This document shows, one piece after another, positions 1 through 8,360 of a DNA stretch of 64,000 nucleotides. Positions within the stretch are counted from its first letter, which is position 1, and each line of letters opens with the position of its first letter. Source of the DNA: Spirosoma foliorum (GTDB taxonomy: Bacteria; Bacteroidota; Bacteroidia; Cytophagales; Spirosomataceae); the NCBI RefSeq assembly GCF_014117325.1, contig NZ_CP059732.1:5531001-5595000 (forward strand), given 5' to 3'. The notes beneath the pieces were generated by a model. That model searched no databases and had not been told where the DNA came from. It saw only the letters and a list, made by a program, of their open reading frames with translations. The position numbers and the translations under genes are program-made.

Positions 1-1592
1 GAGGCCGTTCCCTGATCCTGATTCAGCACACGTAGCATATCATTGACACTAGTGGCCTGAAAGAATTCGTTTCGGGCTTTCAGCAGCAAATCGCCATCGT
101 TTTTATTGATCTGAAAGGTCGCACTTGCGCCAAAATTGCGTCCTTTCTTTTTGAATTTCAGCCGATATAGCAGCGTATTGGCCATTGCGAACTGATTTGC
201 CGATGAATTATTCGTCGACTGACTATAGGTAGTCGGAATTTCAGAACTATTGGCTACACTCTGGAAGACCCGTTGCTGACTTTGCAGATTGCTACTATTG
301 ATACCAAACCGGCTATTACTAATTATCAGCAACGTTTGCATGGAATCGAGTTGCTTTTCTAAACGGAAGCTGACTCGGTGGTTCGTTGTCAGGTTAGCCT
401 GGCTGCTGGTATCTGTTTTCCGCAAATTGGTTGACCCAGGCAGGTAGCTTTTATTTTCCCGAAGCGCATCCAGATCTAACCGGGTCTGGTTGAAATAGTA
501 GCTCGTACTCAGCTTGGTTTTTTTGGTGTCGTAGTTGTAGTTAAGCCCCCCTGCCGCGTTTTTGGTAAAGCCCCGCCCATTGCCCCCGCTAATTGGAATG
601 GTCAGGCTTTCATTGTCATCACCAAAGTAAAGAAAGCGATTAGAGCCACTGAATCCAAAGTCAGCATTATCGTTCCAGTTAAACGAATTGCTTCCGCGAA
701 AGTCCTGATAATCATTAAAGGAAATCCCTTGCTGGTTTGTATTATTCCCTAGCAATAAAGCTGAAAATTGTTGTTTACTGTCAAATTTGTTGTAGCTCCC
801 TTTTCCTTCAAAACGGGTCGATACGTTATTCGAAGCGGGGCCTGCTCCGGCAGTTACTTTGCCAAAACCTCCCTTTTTAAATTCGTCCTTGAGTTGCAGG
901 TTGACAGTCTTTTCTTTTTTACCATCGTCAACGCCCGTCATTTTCGCCTGCTCGGTTTTGTCGTTAAAAACCTGCACTTTAGTGATCGCTTCGGCCTGAA
1001 GGTTTTTGGTAGCCAGTTTCGGATCGTCGCCGAAAAAGCTTTTTCCATCAACCGTCACCTTCTTTACTTCCTGCCCCTGCGCCCGAATATTCCCATCCTG
1101 ATCAATCTGAACACCAGGCAGTTTACGTAGCAAATCCTCAACTGTCGAACCGGGCGGCACCTTAAACGAACTGGCATTATACTCAATCGTATCGCCTTTA
1201 ATGGTCAACGGGGCTTTTGCTGTTCTGACTACCACTTCCATCAACTCTCGGGTGATGGGTTTCATCTTCAAAAGGCCTAAATCCATGACAGGCTCCCCCG
1301 TCGATTTAATCGACTGGTTGTAGGGAATATACTCGACAAAGGAGATCTTCAGAATATAGCTTCCTGCCTTTAAATTCTTAAACGAGAATGCACCATTTTC
1401 ATTGGCGCGGGTGAAATTGATCATCGCCGAATCTTTGGCACTAAGCAGCATGACAGTTGCCGATGGCAAGGGAGCTGATGCCGTATCGACAGCACGGCCC
1501 TGAAGTGTAAAGCGGGTGGTGGCAGCAGGGCTTTGGGCATAGAGCGCAGCCGTGAGCAGACATAGTACGGCCAGCAGGGAAAAGTTTCTCAT
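1..1592 (-). CDS. TonB-dependent receptor / outer membrane beta-barrel protein, partial (C-terminus beyond window)
   Basis: The reading frame starts at the ATG complementary to 1590-1592 and runs off the left edge with about 530 codons visible. Residues 1-20 form a signal peptide ending in LYAQ. Residues about 26-105 look like a carboxypeptidase-regulatory-like fold (FTLQGRAVDT...GAFSFKNLKAGSY). A plug-like domain follows at about 120-235 (STVEDLLRKLPGVQID, VTVDGKSFFGDD), and then barrel sequence rich in alternating aromatic and Asn/Ser residues. This order is typical of the Bacteroidetes TonB-dependent outer-membrane family often named 'outer membrane beta-barrel protein'. No SusD partner lies upstream on this strand, so a polysaccharide role is not supported; the substrate is unknown. 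It is a single gene with respect to pabB (238-bp gap). Confidence 0.85.
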   Translation of the reverse strand, partial: MRNFSLLAVLCLLTAALYAQSPAATTRFTLQGRAVDTASAPLPSATVMLLSAKDSAMINFTRANENGAFSFKNLKAGSYILKISFVEYIPYNQSIKSTGEPVMDLGLLKMKPITRELMEVVVRTAKAPLTIKGDTIEYNASSFKVPPGSTVEDLLRKLPGVQIDQDGNIRAQGQEVKKVTVDGKSFFGDDPKLATKNLQAEAITKVQVFNDKTEQAKMTGVDDGKKEKTVNLQLKDEFKKGGFGKVTAGAGPASNNVSTRFEGKGSYNKFDSKQQFSALLLGNNTNQQGISFNDYQDFRGSNSFNWNDNADFGFSGSNRFLYFGDDNESLTIPISGGNGRGFTKNAAGGLNYNYDTKKTKLSTSYYFNQTRLDLDALRENKSYLPGSTNLRKTDTSSQANLTTNHRVSFRLEKQLDSMQTLLIISNSRFGINSSNLQSQQRVFQSVANSSEIPTTYSQSTNNSSANQFAMANTLLYRLKFKKKGRNFGASATFQINKNDGDLLLKARNEFFQATSVNDMLRVLNQDQGTA

Positions 1593-1829
1593 GGATAGTA
1601 GATATAAGCTAGTAGGATACTGAAAGCAAAGCTAAACGGATAAGCTTGCGATGTTTAATCGGTTAACGTTTTTTAACTATATTTATAGTAGTTAATTTAG
1701 TTAACGGTCATTTTGCCCATTAATGAGTACTTAATACGGCAAAACGTTGCAAGGCTTATCCTTTAAGAGGAGAAAAAGGCGACAATTCCACAAAAAAAGT
1801 TTAAGAGTTAGGAAATATTGTTTCCCGAA

Positions 1830-3185
1830 CTAGAAACTACCCTCTAATACAGTACGAATGGCACGTGCTTTTAACAGGCACTCTTCCCATTCCTGCTTTG
1901 GGTCGGCGTCGTACGTAATGGCGCTTCCAACGGAAAATGAAGCGTACTGACGTTGGGCATTATAGAGTAGCGTTCGAATAACCACGCTAAAATCAAAATC
2001 GCCATCAGGCGTGATGAAGCCTACGGTCCCCGAGTATACCCCTCTTCTACTGACCTCCAGTTCATCAATCAGCTCCATAGCCCGGATTTTTGGAGCACCT
2101 GTCATGCTGCCCATTGGAAAGGCATTCTGAATTGCATCGGCCCAGGAAACATCCTCTCGCAACGTGGCCGATACGGTTGAAATCATCTGATAAACTTGCT
2201 GAAAGCCGTAAATACCAAACAGCTCATTTATCTGCACCGAGCCGGTTTGGGCACTTCGGGCAAGGTCATTCCGTACCAGATCGACAATCATCAGGTTTTC
2301 GGCTCGCTCCTTTTCGGAGTTCAGGAGCTGCGCCCGAAGCATCGAATCCTCTTCGGGTGTTGCTCCCCGGCGGATGGTTCCTTTAATCGGTTGCGACAGT
2401 ATAGTATTACCTTCTTTTTTCAGAAACCGCTCCGGCGATGCACCTATTATATATTGATCACCAATTTTCAAAAAACTTGAAAACGGCATTGGCGACCGCT
2501 CATTCAGAGCCATGTAGGTGTCCAGCGGCTCCAGATCAATGTTTTCCGCAAAGAACTCAATGCAGTAACTCAACTCATATACGTCGCCCGCCAGAATGTG
2601 TTGCTGAATCCGCCGAACGTTGGCTAGATATTCTTGGTGGGAGACACGGCATTGGACGCGTTTACCCTCACCCCCGGCCCCTCTCCCATTTTGGGAGAGG
2701 GTAGCAAGGCTTGCCGTTTCCCCCCCCTCTCCCAAAATGGGAGAGGGGCCGGGGGTGAGGGTAATCATACGGGCAACAGCTTCCAAATCCCCCTCGCCCC
2801 GAATCACTACGCTATCCTTTTCAAAATCAATAATCCACTCGGGCTCTACAAAATAAGCATCAGGCAATTCCAGTCGATTGGGGTTACGGCTGCTTAATGC
2901 TTCAAGTTGATTTTTGAGATCGTAGCCCAGATAGCCCACTAAAAAGGAAGGCCGTTCGCGATGGGCAGCAGCCAACTCCTGAATGGTCGCCAAATCCGAA
3001 AACGGAATGACCCGTTTCTGACCGACAAACAGTCGGTTTGGAAACGGGTCATTGGGGTAAGCAATGTTATTATTATTCAAAAATGCAACAAAGCCGCCTT
3101 CATGTGCCTGCTGGCTCATAGCCCACGTCAACGCCTGCCACTGAATTGACAGCGTATCGGTAGCAGATACATGCAGCACATTCAT
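1830..3185 (-). CDS. pabB: Aminodeoxychorismate synthase component I with in-frame palindromic insertion
   Basis: The 451-residue protein has the chorismate-binding fold: GASPERFL, then SQPIKGT near residue 265, ERAENLMIVDLVRNDLAR, GSMTGAPKIRAMELID and GVYSGTVGFI. The Lys in PIKGT is the PabB signature; anthranilate synthase TrpE has Ala there, so this is assigned to 4-amino-4-deoxychorismate synthesis for folate. The glutamine amidotransferase partner PabA and the lyase PabC are not in the window. Residues about 141-175 (LTPGPSPILGEG...RGAGGEG) are encoded by a palindromic DNA element and do not resemble the family; they sit in the linker just before the conserved QEYLANVRRIQQHI segment. The reading frame stays open through it. 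The gene starts 3 bp after the stop of the NYN gene, so both are probably co-transcribed. Confidence 0.9.
   Translation of the reverse strand: MNVLHVSATDTLSIQWQALTWAMSQQAHEGGFVAFLNNNNIAYPNDPFPNRLFVGQKRVIPFSDLATIQELAAAHRERPSFLVGYLGYDLKNQLEALSSRNPNRLELPDAYFVEPEWIIDFEKDSVVIRGEGDLEAVARMITLTPGPSPILGEGGETASLATLSQNGRGAGGEGKRVQCRVSHQEYLANVRRIQQHILAGDVYELSYCIEFFAENIDLEPLDTYMALNERSPMPFSSFLKIGDQYIIGASPERFLKKEGNTILSQPIKGTIRRGATPEEDSMLRAQLLNSEKERAENLMIVDLVRNDLARSAQTGSVQINELFGIYGFQQVYQMISTVSATLREDVSWADAIQNAFPMGSMTGAPKIRAMELIDELEVSRRGVYSGTVGFITPDGDFDFSVVIRTLLYNAQRQYASFSVGSAITYDADPKQEWEECLLKARAIRTVLEGSF
2662..2764. repeat. Palindromic element inserted in frame within pabB
   Basis: Two perfect 40-bp inverted arms (2662-2701 and 2725-2764) flank a 23-bp loop. 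Each arm holds a smaller palindrome (CTCTCCCA / TGGGAGAG), so the structure is nested. It encodes Pro/Gly/Ser-rich peptides in several frames of both strands without stops (TPGPSPILGEG is one of them), which explains how it can sit inside a gene. Similar GGAGAGGGGCCGGGGGTGAGG-type sequences are known to be widely scattered in some bacterial genomes; that comparison is from memory, not a search. Confidence 0.9.
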
Positions 3186-3188
3186 TCT

Positions 3189-4217
3189 TTAAGATCGCAA
3201 TAGCCGGACGTCGACGGCAATATCTTTACCTTCAGCGTTTTGACCAATCGTAAATTCAATTTCGTCGTCTATCTGCAATTCATTGAAATCGGTATCAATC
3301 AGACTAGTATAATGGAAAAACAGATTGTTAGGCGGATAATTCACGAAACCATAACCCGTTTTCAGACTGCGAATTGTACTTATTTTTCGTCCTTCGGGGT
3401 CATCATCAACCAAATTCAGGCCATCGGCAAGATTATAATTTGGCTCATCTAACGACGAATAGGCCGTTTCATACTCATCACCTGCCGAAAGTCCGTTCGT
3501 AAATCCGTTCCCGTAGCTACTGCCATTGGCAGCGATCGCCGTAAAAGTTGGGCGAGCGGTTTGCTGCTTTACAAACAGGTTCTGAATAACCATATCGTTA
3601 CGGCGGCTTCGGTCGTCAATTAGCCCGTGCATACCTACTGGATACGATACTTCTTCCAGCAAATCCTGCGACGTGCGCGTAACCTGTTTTTCGCCCTGCT
3701 CATTCAGGAATTCAAAATCCCAGCTAAGCACCATAATGCGGGAGCCTAGCGTGTTCAGTTTACGAATCAGCGGAACATAGTCACCATCAGACGTAATGAG
3801 TACCACCACATCGAATTTCTTGTATTGAGCTAGCTCGAACGCTTCAAGAGCCAACCAAACATCAATTCCTTTTTCCTGCCGATAGCCCTGATACGTTTTT
3901 ACGGGCAGGTAGTGGGTAACCACTCCTTCCGACATCAGGATATCATCAAACAGCCGATCGTAAAATAGCTGATTACCACGTTGATTCGCTTCATGTGCAT
4001 TGAGACGCCCACGAAAATAATGAGCATCTACAATTTGGCACAGACGCTCGTTGACGCCTTCTTCTTCGGCTACCTGCCGACGAATGAATGCGTGTAAACC
4101 CGAAATGCTTATACGGCTACGACGTTCGTGAGAATAATTATAGTAGTTGCTTACGTGTAAAAAATAGTTACCGTCATAGAAAACCCCAATCCGGGTTAAT
4201 CTGGATGCTGCTAGCAT
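3189..4217 (-). CDS. NYN domain (PIN-like) protein with C-terminal cold-shock-like domain
   Basis: The N-terminal ~175 residues match the NYN/LabA (DUF88) PIN-like nuclease fold: RIGVFYDGNYFL with an early Asp, EKGIDVWLALEAFELA, and VVLITSDGDYVPLI with the clustered acidic residues expected to bind a metal ion. A linker of about 90 residues rich in Gly, Asn and Tyr leads to a C-terminal segment (about 281-342: SLKTGYGFVNYPPNNLFFHY, then DDEIEFTI) that resembles a cold-shock RNA-binding domain. The combination suggests an RNA-directed nuclease or RNA-binding protein, but no target is evident. The ATG at 4217 is followed directly by the conserved strand, so it is accepted. pabB follows after 3 bp. 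Confidence 0.8.
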   Translation of the reverse strand: MLAASRLTRIGVFYDGNYFLHVSNYYNYSHERRSRISISGLHAFIRRQVAEEEGVNERLCQIVDAHYFRGRLNAHEANQRGNQLFYDRLFDDILMSEGVVTHYLPVKTYQGYRQEKGIDVWLALEAFELAQYKKFDVVVLITSDGDYVPLIRKLNTLGSRIMVLSWDFEFLNEQGEKQVTRTSQDLLEEVSYPVGMHGLIDDRSRRNDMVIQNLFVKQQTARPTFTAIAANGSSYGNGFTNGLSAGDEYETAYSSLDEPNYNLADGLNLVDDDPEGRKISTIRSLKTGYGFVNYPPNNLFFHYTSLIDTDFNELQIDDEIEFTIGQNAEGKDIAVDVRLLRS

Positions 4218-4585
4218 GCTATACCTTAGAGTTTATAATTGTAGATTTTTAAGATAATACATTATTTTCCTTTTCTAATTGGGGTTGACTGGTGGTATAT
4301 GGATTGTATAAATACGAAGAAAATCAACTTATAAAATTCTATTTTATTCGTATGAACTAAAGGCAATGTAAGTCAATAACAAGTTTTTCGCGAGGCCGAC
4401 TATCTGTTGGCAATACTGTTAAGTAATATAGGTAATAAGCTTTCCCTAAGCCTATAAGGCAATGTAAAATCCAGGAAATTGGGGGAGATCCGGTTATACT
4501 AGTTATAAAACTATTCTGCAAACATAACACTTTTTCGTATCCATTGCACTCTGACTGTATCTTTGTAGGCTTATTCCTGCACGCT
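4218..4585. other. Divergent intergenic region between the NYN gene and hisB
   Basis: This AT-rich stretch of about 370 bp contains no credible gene or RNA. The only recognisable signal is a -7 box for hisB at 4558-4565. No strong inverted repeat is visible. Confidence 0.5.
4558..4565 (+). promoter_or_regulatory. Bacteroidetes-type -7 box upstream of hisB
   Basis: TATCTTTG matches the TAnnTTTG consensus of the primary sigma factor of Bacteroidetes. It would place the transcription start near 4572, which favours translation from the ATG at 4586 over the in-frame ATG at 4544 that lies upstream of the box. The -33 element is weak (TTCG around 4534). Confidence 0.5.
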
Positions 4586-5734
4586 ATGCAAAAAATTCTG
4601 TTTATCGACCGCGACGGTACGCTTATTATTGAACCACAACCCGATCAGCAGGTCGATTCGCTACTTAAGCTCGACTATATTCCAAAGGCAATTTCAGCCA
4701 TGCGAATGATTGCTGAAGATACCGATTATCAATTAGTGATGGTCACCAATCAGGATGGGCTTGGTACCGATTCGTTTCCCGAAGATACGTTCTGGCCAGC
4801 GCATAACAAGATGATGTCCACCTTTGCCGGTGAAAATATTCATTTCTCAGCGGTACACATCGACCGTCATTTCCCACGCGATAATTCGACGACCCGTAAG
4901 CCCGGTACGGGCATGTTGACGGAGTACTTTTCCGATAAGTATGATCTCGCCAATAGCTACGTTATTGGTGATCGACTGACCGATGTACAATTGGCGGTAA
5001 ATCTGGGCGCAAAAGCTATTTTATTCCTTCCGCCAGATGGTCTCGCAGATGTACAAACCGCCGATGTTTCTGGCCTGACAGAAACGATGCAACATGCAAT
5101 CGCCCTGAAAACGGACGACTGGGATCAGATATACGAGTTTCTTCGATTGCCTGCCCGAACGGCCACCGTGGAACGAAATACCAAAGAAACTCAAATTCGG
5201 GTTGACCTAAACCTCGATGGACGTGGTCAGGCCACTATTCATACCGGTCTGGGTTTCTTCGACCATATGCTCGATCAAGTCGCCAAACATTCGGGTGCCG
5301 ATCTGACCATTCAGGTCAATGGGGATTTGCATATCGATGAACACCATACGATTGAAGATACAGCCCTGGCGTTGGGAGAAGCTTATCGGCGTGCGCTTGG
5401 CGACAAACGGGGTATTAGTCGCTACGGTTTCCTGCTGCCGATGGATGAAGCGTTGGCACAAGTTGGCATCGATTTTTCAGGTCGCCCCTGGCTCGTTTGG
5501 GATGCTGATTTCCGGCGCGAAAAAATTGGTGATATGCCAACCGAAATGTTCTTCCATTTCTTCAAGTCATTCTCAGATACGGCTCTTTGCAACCTGAACA
5601 TTAAGGTCGAAGGTGATAATGAGCACCATAAAATTGAAGCCATTTTCAAAGCCTTCGCGAAAGCCATTAAAATGGCCGTTCGGCGCGATATTAAAGAATT
5701 GGACAACCTACCAAGTACGAAGGGGGTTCTGTAA
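4586..5734 (+). CDS. hisB: Bifunctional histidinol-phosphatase / imidazoleglycerol-phosphate dehydratase
   Basis: The 382-residue protein has an N-terminal HAD phosphatase (FIDRDGT with the nucleophile Asp, [21 protein letters not shown]) and a C-terminal IGPD domain from about residue 190 ([44 protein letters not shown]) carrying the His-rich manganese sites. It catalyses two steps of histidine biosynthesis. No other his gene is adjacent. The zinc-binding cysteines that E. coli HisB has before the RKP motif are absent: the aligned segment is [15 protein letters not shown]. The start at 4586 ([11 protein letters not shown]) is chosen because family members begin a few residues before the HAD motif and because the -7 box lies just upstream. 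Confidence 0.92.
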   Translation: MQKILFIDRDGTLIIEPQPDQQVDSLLKLDYIPKAISAMRMIAEDTDYQLVMVTNQDGLGTDSFPEDTFWPAHNKMMSTFAGENIHFSAVHIDRHFPRDNSTTRKPGTGMLTEYFSDKYDLANSYVIGDRLTDVQLAVNLGAKAILFLPPDGLADVQTADVSGLTETMQHAIALKTDDWDQIYEFLRLPARTATVERNTKETQIRVDLNLDGRGQATIHTGLGFFDHMLDQVAKHSGADLTIQVNGDLHIDEHHTIEDTALALGEAYRRALGDKRGISRYGFLLPMDEALAQVGIDFSGRPWLVWDADFRREKIGDMPTEMFFHFFKSFSDTALCNLNIKVEGDNEHHKIEAIFKAFAKAIKMAVRRDIKELDNLPSTKGVL

Positions 5735-5735
5735 T

Positions 5736-5830
5736 AAGTTTTCGGTTTACGGTATTCAGTTTACGATGGCTGATGTAAGAATGGCTTTCGTTTCAGCCAC
5801 CGTAAACTGAATACCGTAAACCGAAAACTT
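5736..5830. terminator. Long inverted repeat directly after hisB
   Basis: Perfect 30-bp arms (5736-5765 and 5801-5830) enclose a 35-bp loop that itself pairs through TGGCTGA/TCAGCCA. The left arm starts one base after the hisB stop. Both arms repeat the words GTTTACGGT and CAGTTTACG. A transcript would fold into a very stable hairpin; there is no clear U-tract, so termination is inferred. Confidence 0.75.
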
Positions 5831-5843
5831 CAAACTAATTAAT

Positions 5844-5851
5844 TACTTTTG
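5844..5851 (+). promoter_or_regulatory. -7 box upstream of the 33-residue ORF
   Basis: TACTTTTG matches TAnnTTTG and lies 25 bp before the ATG at 5877. The -33 region is not recognisable. Confidence 0.4.
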
Positions 5852-5876
5852 CATCTGAATTCAACTGAATACCGAC

Positions 5877-5978
5877 ATGGATTTATCAACTCCTTTGACA
5901 CTTCTGTTCTACGCCGTACTGTTGACCGCTTCGTTTATAACAGGCCGGTGGTTAGAAAAGAATGACCGAAAGTATTAA
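5877..5978 (+). CDS. Small membrane protein, 33 residues
   Basis: A short frame encodes MDLSTPLTLLFYAVLLTAS... with one hydrophobic segment (about residues 6-22) and a charged tail (GRWLEKNDRKY) before TAA. It has a -7 box 25 bp upstream and sits between two long inverted repeats, as the full-size genes here do. No function is recognised; a single-pass inner-membrane peptide with the charged end in the cytoplasm is the likely topology. Confidence 0.55.
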   Translation: MDLSTPLTLLFYAVLLTASFITGRWLEKNDRKY

Positions 5979-5990
5979 AAGTAGCGAACA

Positions 5991-6055
5991 GCCTTTAGTC
6001 CATAGTCAACAGTAATCATTGCTTATTGACCATTGATTAAAGGCTGTTGACTATG
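5991..6055. repeat. Inverted repeat between the 33-residue ORF and the acyltransferase
   Basis: CATAGTCAACAG (6001-6012) is the exact complement of 6044-6055, and GCCTTTA at 5991 is complemented by TAAAGGC at 6039-6045. The arms are composed of shuffled short words rather than one collinear palindrome. Confidence 0.55.
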
Positions 6056-6062
6056 AATTACT

Positions 6063-6629
6063 ATGCTCGGTGCTATTACCCGTTGGTTGTTTAAAATTGC
6101 TGGATGGCGGGTGGTTGGCTCCGTTCCGACCTTACCGAAAGCGATTTGGGTCGTAGCTCCCCATTCTACCAACTGGGATTTCCTTCTCGGCCTGGGTATT
6201 CGTCCTACCATTCACGTTTGGATTGAGTACCTCGCCAAAAGTTCACTATTTACGTGGTACGCAGGCTGGCTATTCCGGGCATTGGGTGGCAGACCTGTCT
6301 ATCGAGATAAATCGCACAATTTAGTGGATGCGATGGTTGACGTGCTTAATTCAACTGAGCGACTCCATATCTGTATTGCCCCCGAAGGCACCCGTAGCAA
6401 CGTTTCGAAGCTAAAAACTGGTTTCTACTACATCGCCCTTAAAGCGGGCGTCCCTCTAATTCCAGTCGGCTTCGACTGGCCCCGTAAACTCATACTTCTA
6501 GGTGATCCAATTTACGTTACGGGCAACTACGCAACCGACATGGTGCCTTTTTACGAGTTTTTCTCTCAGGTTCAGGGAGTCAAGAAAGACTGGTTGAAGC
6601 ATTGGGAAGAAACGGGGGTAATTGAATAG
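6063..6629 (+). CDS. PlsC-family 1-acyl-glycerol-3-phosphate acyltransferase
   Basis: The 188-residue protein shows the acyltransferase HX4D motif as HSTNWD (about residues 34-39), GGRPVYRD near 77-84 and the substrate-binding APEGTRS near 110. A hydrophobic segment (FTWYAGWLFRAL) suggests membrane association. It probably transfers a fatty acyl group to lysophosphatidic acid or a related lysolipid at the inner membrane. It is shorter than classical PlsC (about 240 residues) but the motifs are complete. The start at 6063 follows the inverted repeat at 5991-6055 by 7 bp. The gene ends in a bidirectional terminator shared with nspC. Confidence 0.85.
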   Translation: MLGAITRWLFKIAGWRVVGSVPTLPKAIWVVAPHSTNWDFLLGLGIRPTIHVWIEYLAKSSLFTWYAGWLFRALGGRPVYRDKSHNLVDAMVDVLNSTERLHICIAPEGTRSNVSKLKTGFYYIALKAGVPLIPVGFDWPRKLILLGDPIYVTGNYATDMVPFYEFFSQVQGVKKDWLKHWEETGVIE

Positions 6630-6670
6630 AGTGTGTGAAGTCAGGTTTGAGAACCTGACTTCACACACTC
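6629..6670. terminator. Bidirectional terminator between acyltransferase gene and nspC
   Basis: Perfect 19-bp arms (6629-6647, 6652-6670) with a 4-nt loop. The left arm begins on the last base of the plus-strand stop codon and the right arm ends 4 bp before the nspC stop, so it serves both convergent genes. Confidence 0.85.
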
Positions 6671-6674
6671 TAAA

Positions 6675-7829
6675 CTAGCTCAATCGGTCTTTAAAGCTTT
6701 CGTAGCCGTACGTTTTGATCAGCTGAAAGGTTTCGTTTTCTTTCCAGATACCAATTGCGGGTAAATTCACACCGTTGAAGGTTGTGGTTTTCACCATAGT
6801 GTAGTGAATCATATCGTCGAACACCAGTTTATTGCCAATTTCGAGCGGGGCATCAAATGAGTAATCGCCCATAAAATCGCCGGCAAGACAGGTCATCCCT
6901 CCCAAACGGTAGGTCGGTTTACCCGCAACGGGCTCGTGGTAGGAGTTGATAATCCGGGGTTTGTAGGGCATTTCGAGCGTATCGGGCATGTGAGCCGCAA
7001 ACGACGTATCCAGAATGGCTACGTCAATCCCTTGGCTATTCACAACATCCAAAACGCTCGATACCAGAACGCCCGTTTGCCAGGCAATGGCCGAACCCGG
7101 TTCCAGAATAACATCTACCTTATATTTCTGCCGGAAGGCTGACAGCAAGCCAATCAGGTGATTGGTGTCATAACCTTCCCGAGTCATTAAATGCCCTCCA
7201 CCGAAATTAACCCATTTAGCCTGATGAAGTAGATCGCCAAAGCGAGCTTCGAGGGCTTCGAGCGTTCGCTCCAGGGTAAATGAGTCATTTTCGCAGAGCG
7301 TGTGAAAATGAATGCCTTCCAGACCCTCAGGTAATTGATCGGGCAATTGGTCACGCGTAGCGCCTAATCGGGAACCTGGAACGCAGGGGTTGTACATTTC
7401 CGTGGCAACTTCTGAGTACTGCGGATTTACCCGAATACCACAGGAAACTGGTTTTCCGGCAACCCGATCTTTAAACCGCTCCCATTGGCTCCACGAATTG
7501 AACGTCAGGTGACTGCTCCGTTCGACCACTTCATCAAACTCATCGTCGCGATAGGCCGGTATATACGCATGCGCTTGCACGCCCATATACTCGTTCACCA
7601 ATTTGATTTCGTTGAGCGAACTGGCGGTGGCACCACTTAGGTATTCGCGCACCAATGGAAAAGCACTGTACATCGAAAACCCTTTCAGTGCCAGAATAAT
7701 AGTCACACCAGCGGCCTTCTGTACCGAATCGATCAACGTAAGGTTTCGGCGTAATTTGGCTTCTTCCAGAATAAAGCAGGGCGACGGAATAGCGGGTTCG
7801 TCGAGGTGCTGCAGCAAGGTTGTAGTCAT
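6675..7829 (-). CDS. nspC: Carboxynorspermidine decarboxylase
   Basis: The 384-residue protein is a fold-III PLP enzyme: the PLP lysine is K49 in ILALKGFS, and HTLCEND and WVNFGGGHLM are family motifs. It decarboxylates carboxyspermidine or carboxynorspermidine to spermidine or norspermidine. The enzyme that makes its substrate, carboxynorspermidine dehydrogenase, is encoded on the same strand at 10131-11345; three unrelated genes lie between. The N-terminus (MTTTLLQHLDEPAIPSPCF) has the length expected for the family, so the ATG at 7829 is kept. Confidence 0.92.
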   Translation of the reverse strand: MTTTLLQHLDEPAIPSPCFILEEAKLRRNLTLIDSVQKAAGVTIILALKGFSMYSAFPLVREYLSGATASSLNEIKLVNEYMGVQAHAYIPAYRDDEFDEVVERSSHLTFNSWSQWERFKDRVAGKPVSCGIRVNPQYSEVATEMYNPCVPGSRLGATRDQLPDQLPEGLEGIHFHTLCENDSFTLERTLEALEARFGDLLHQAKWVNFGGGHLMTREGYDTNHLIGLLSAFRQKYKVDVILEPGSAIAWQTGVLVSSVLDVVNSQGIDVAILDTSFAAHMPDTLEMPYKPRIINSYHEPVAGKPTYRLGGMTCLAGDFMGDYSFDAPLEIGNKLVFDDMIHYTMVKTTTFNGVNLPAIGIWKENETFQLIKTYGYESFKDRLS

Positions 7830-7846
7830 GCCGCAAAGGTAGGAAA

Positions 7847-8296
7847 CTAATGGCCTTTACGTTTAGGAAAATCAGTGCCGAATGCAATAGGCAGATTGTA
7901 TTTAACGCGTATTAACCGTCCTGATTGACTCCCAGGAATCCAGCAGGGCATAGCCTTAACAACCCGCATCGCTTCTTCGTCGCACCCATAGCCAAGACCT
8001 TTCAAAACAATGATATCGGTTAGGCTTCCGTCTATCTCTACAACAAACGACACAAAAACACGCCCTTTAATTTTTGCTTCTTGGGCTTCTGCCGGATAGT
8101 TAATAGTTACTTTCAGATAGTTTATTAAGGCGTTTATACCACCTGGAAATTCGGGCTGCGTTTCGACAATCGTATAGACGTTTACATCACGCTGTTGTGT
8201 TGTTTGCGCGAAACTGGCAACCGACAGTACTAATAAACCGACACTTAGCGCATACGTGCGACTCAGTATTAGCGAGTAAACAGTAGAAAAAATCAT
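7847..8296 (-). CDS. Secreted TonB C-terminal-domain protein (short paralogue)
   Basis: The 149-residue product has a hydrophobic N-terminus ending in VASFAQ, which reads as a cleavable signal peptide, and then a TonB C-terminal domain (YPAEAQEAKIKGRVFVSFVV, DGSLTDIIVLKGLGYGCDEEAMRVV). It lacks the Pro-rich spacer and the stable anchor of a working energy transducer. The domain is closely similar to that of the neighbouring TonB at 8361-9191, so it looks like a tandem duplicate that lost its front half. The ATG at 8296 is chosen over 8380 because the latter would overlap the upstream gene and precede the signal peptide. It lies 17 bp before nspC. Confidence 0.8.
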   Translation of the reverse strand: MIFSTVYSLILSRTYALSVGLLVLSVASFAQTTQQRDVNVYTIVETQPEFPGGINALINYLKVTINYPAEAQEAKIKGRVFVSFVVEIDGSLTDIIVLKGLGYGCDEEAMRVVKAMPCWIPGSQSGRLIRVKYNLPIAFGTDFPKRKGH

Positions 8297-8360
8297 GTGT
8301 ATGCGGATAGAAACGGAGCCGCTTATTGGATGTACAATTTTTCGTTTTTTTACAACTGCA

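Noticed and set aside
768..1130. Plus-strand open frame of 120 codons opposite the TonB-dependent receptor
   Set aside because: It is the complement of well-supported receptor sequence and its product has no domain or export signal.
2090..2897. Several overlapping plus-strand frames opposite pabB, some with Pro-rich peptides
   Set aside because: They are shadows of pabB; the Pro-rich parts come from the palindromic element, which is open in several frames.
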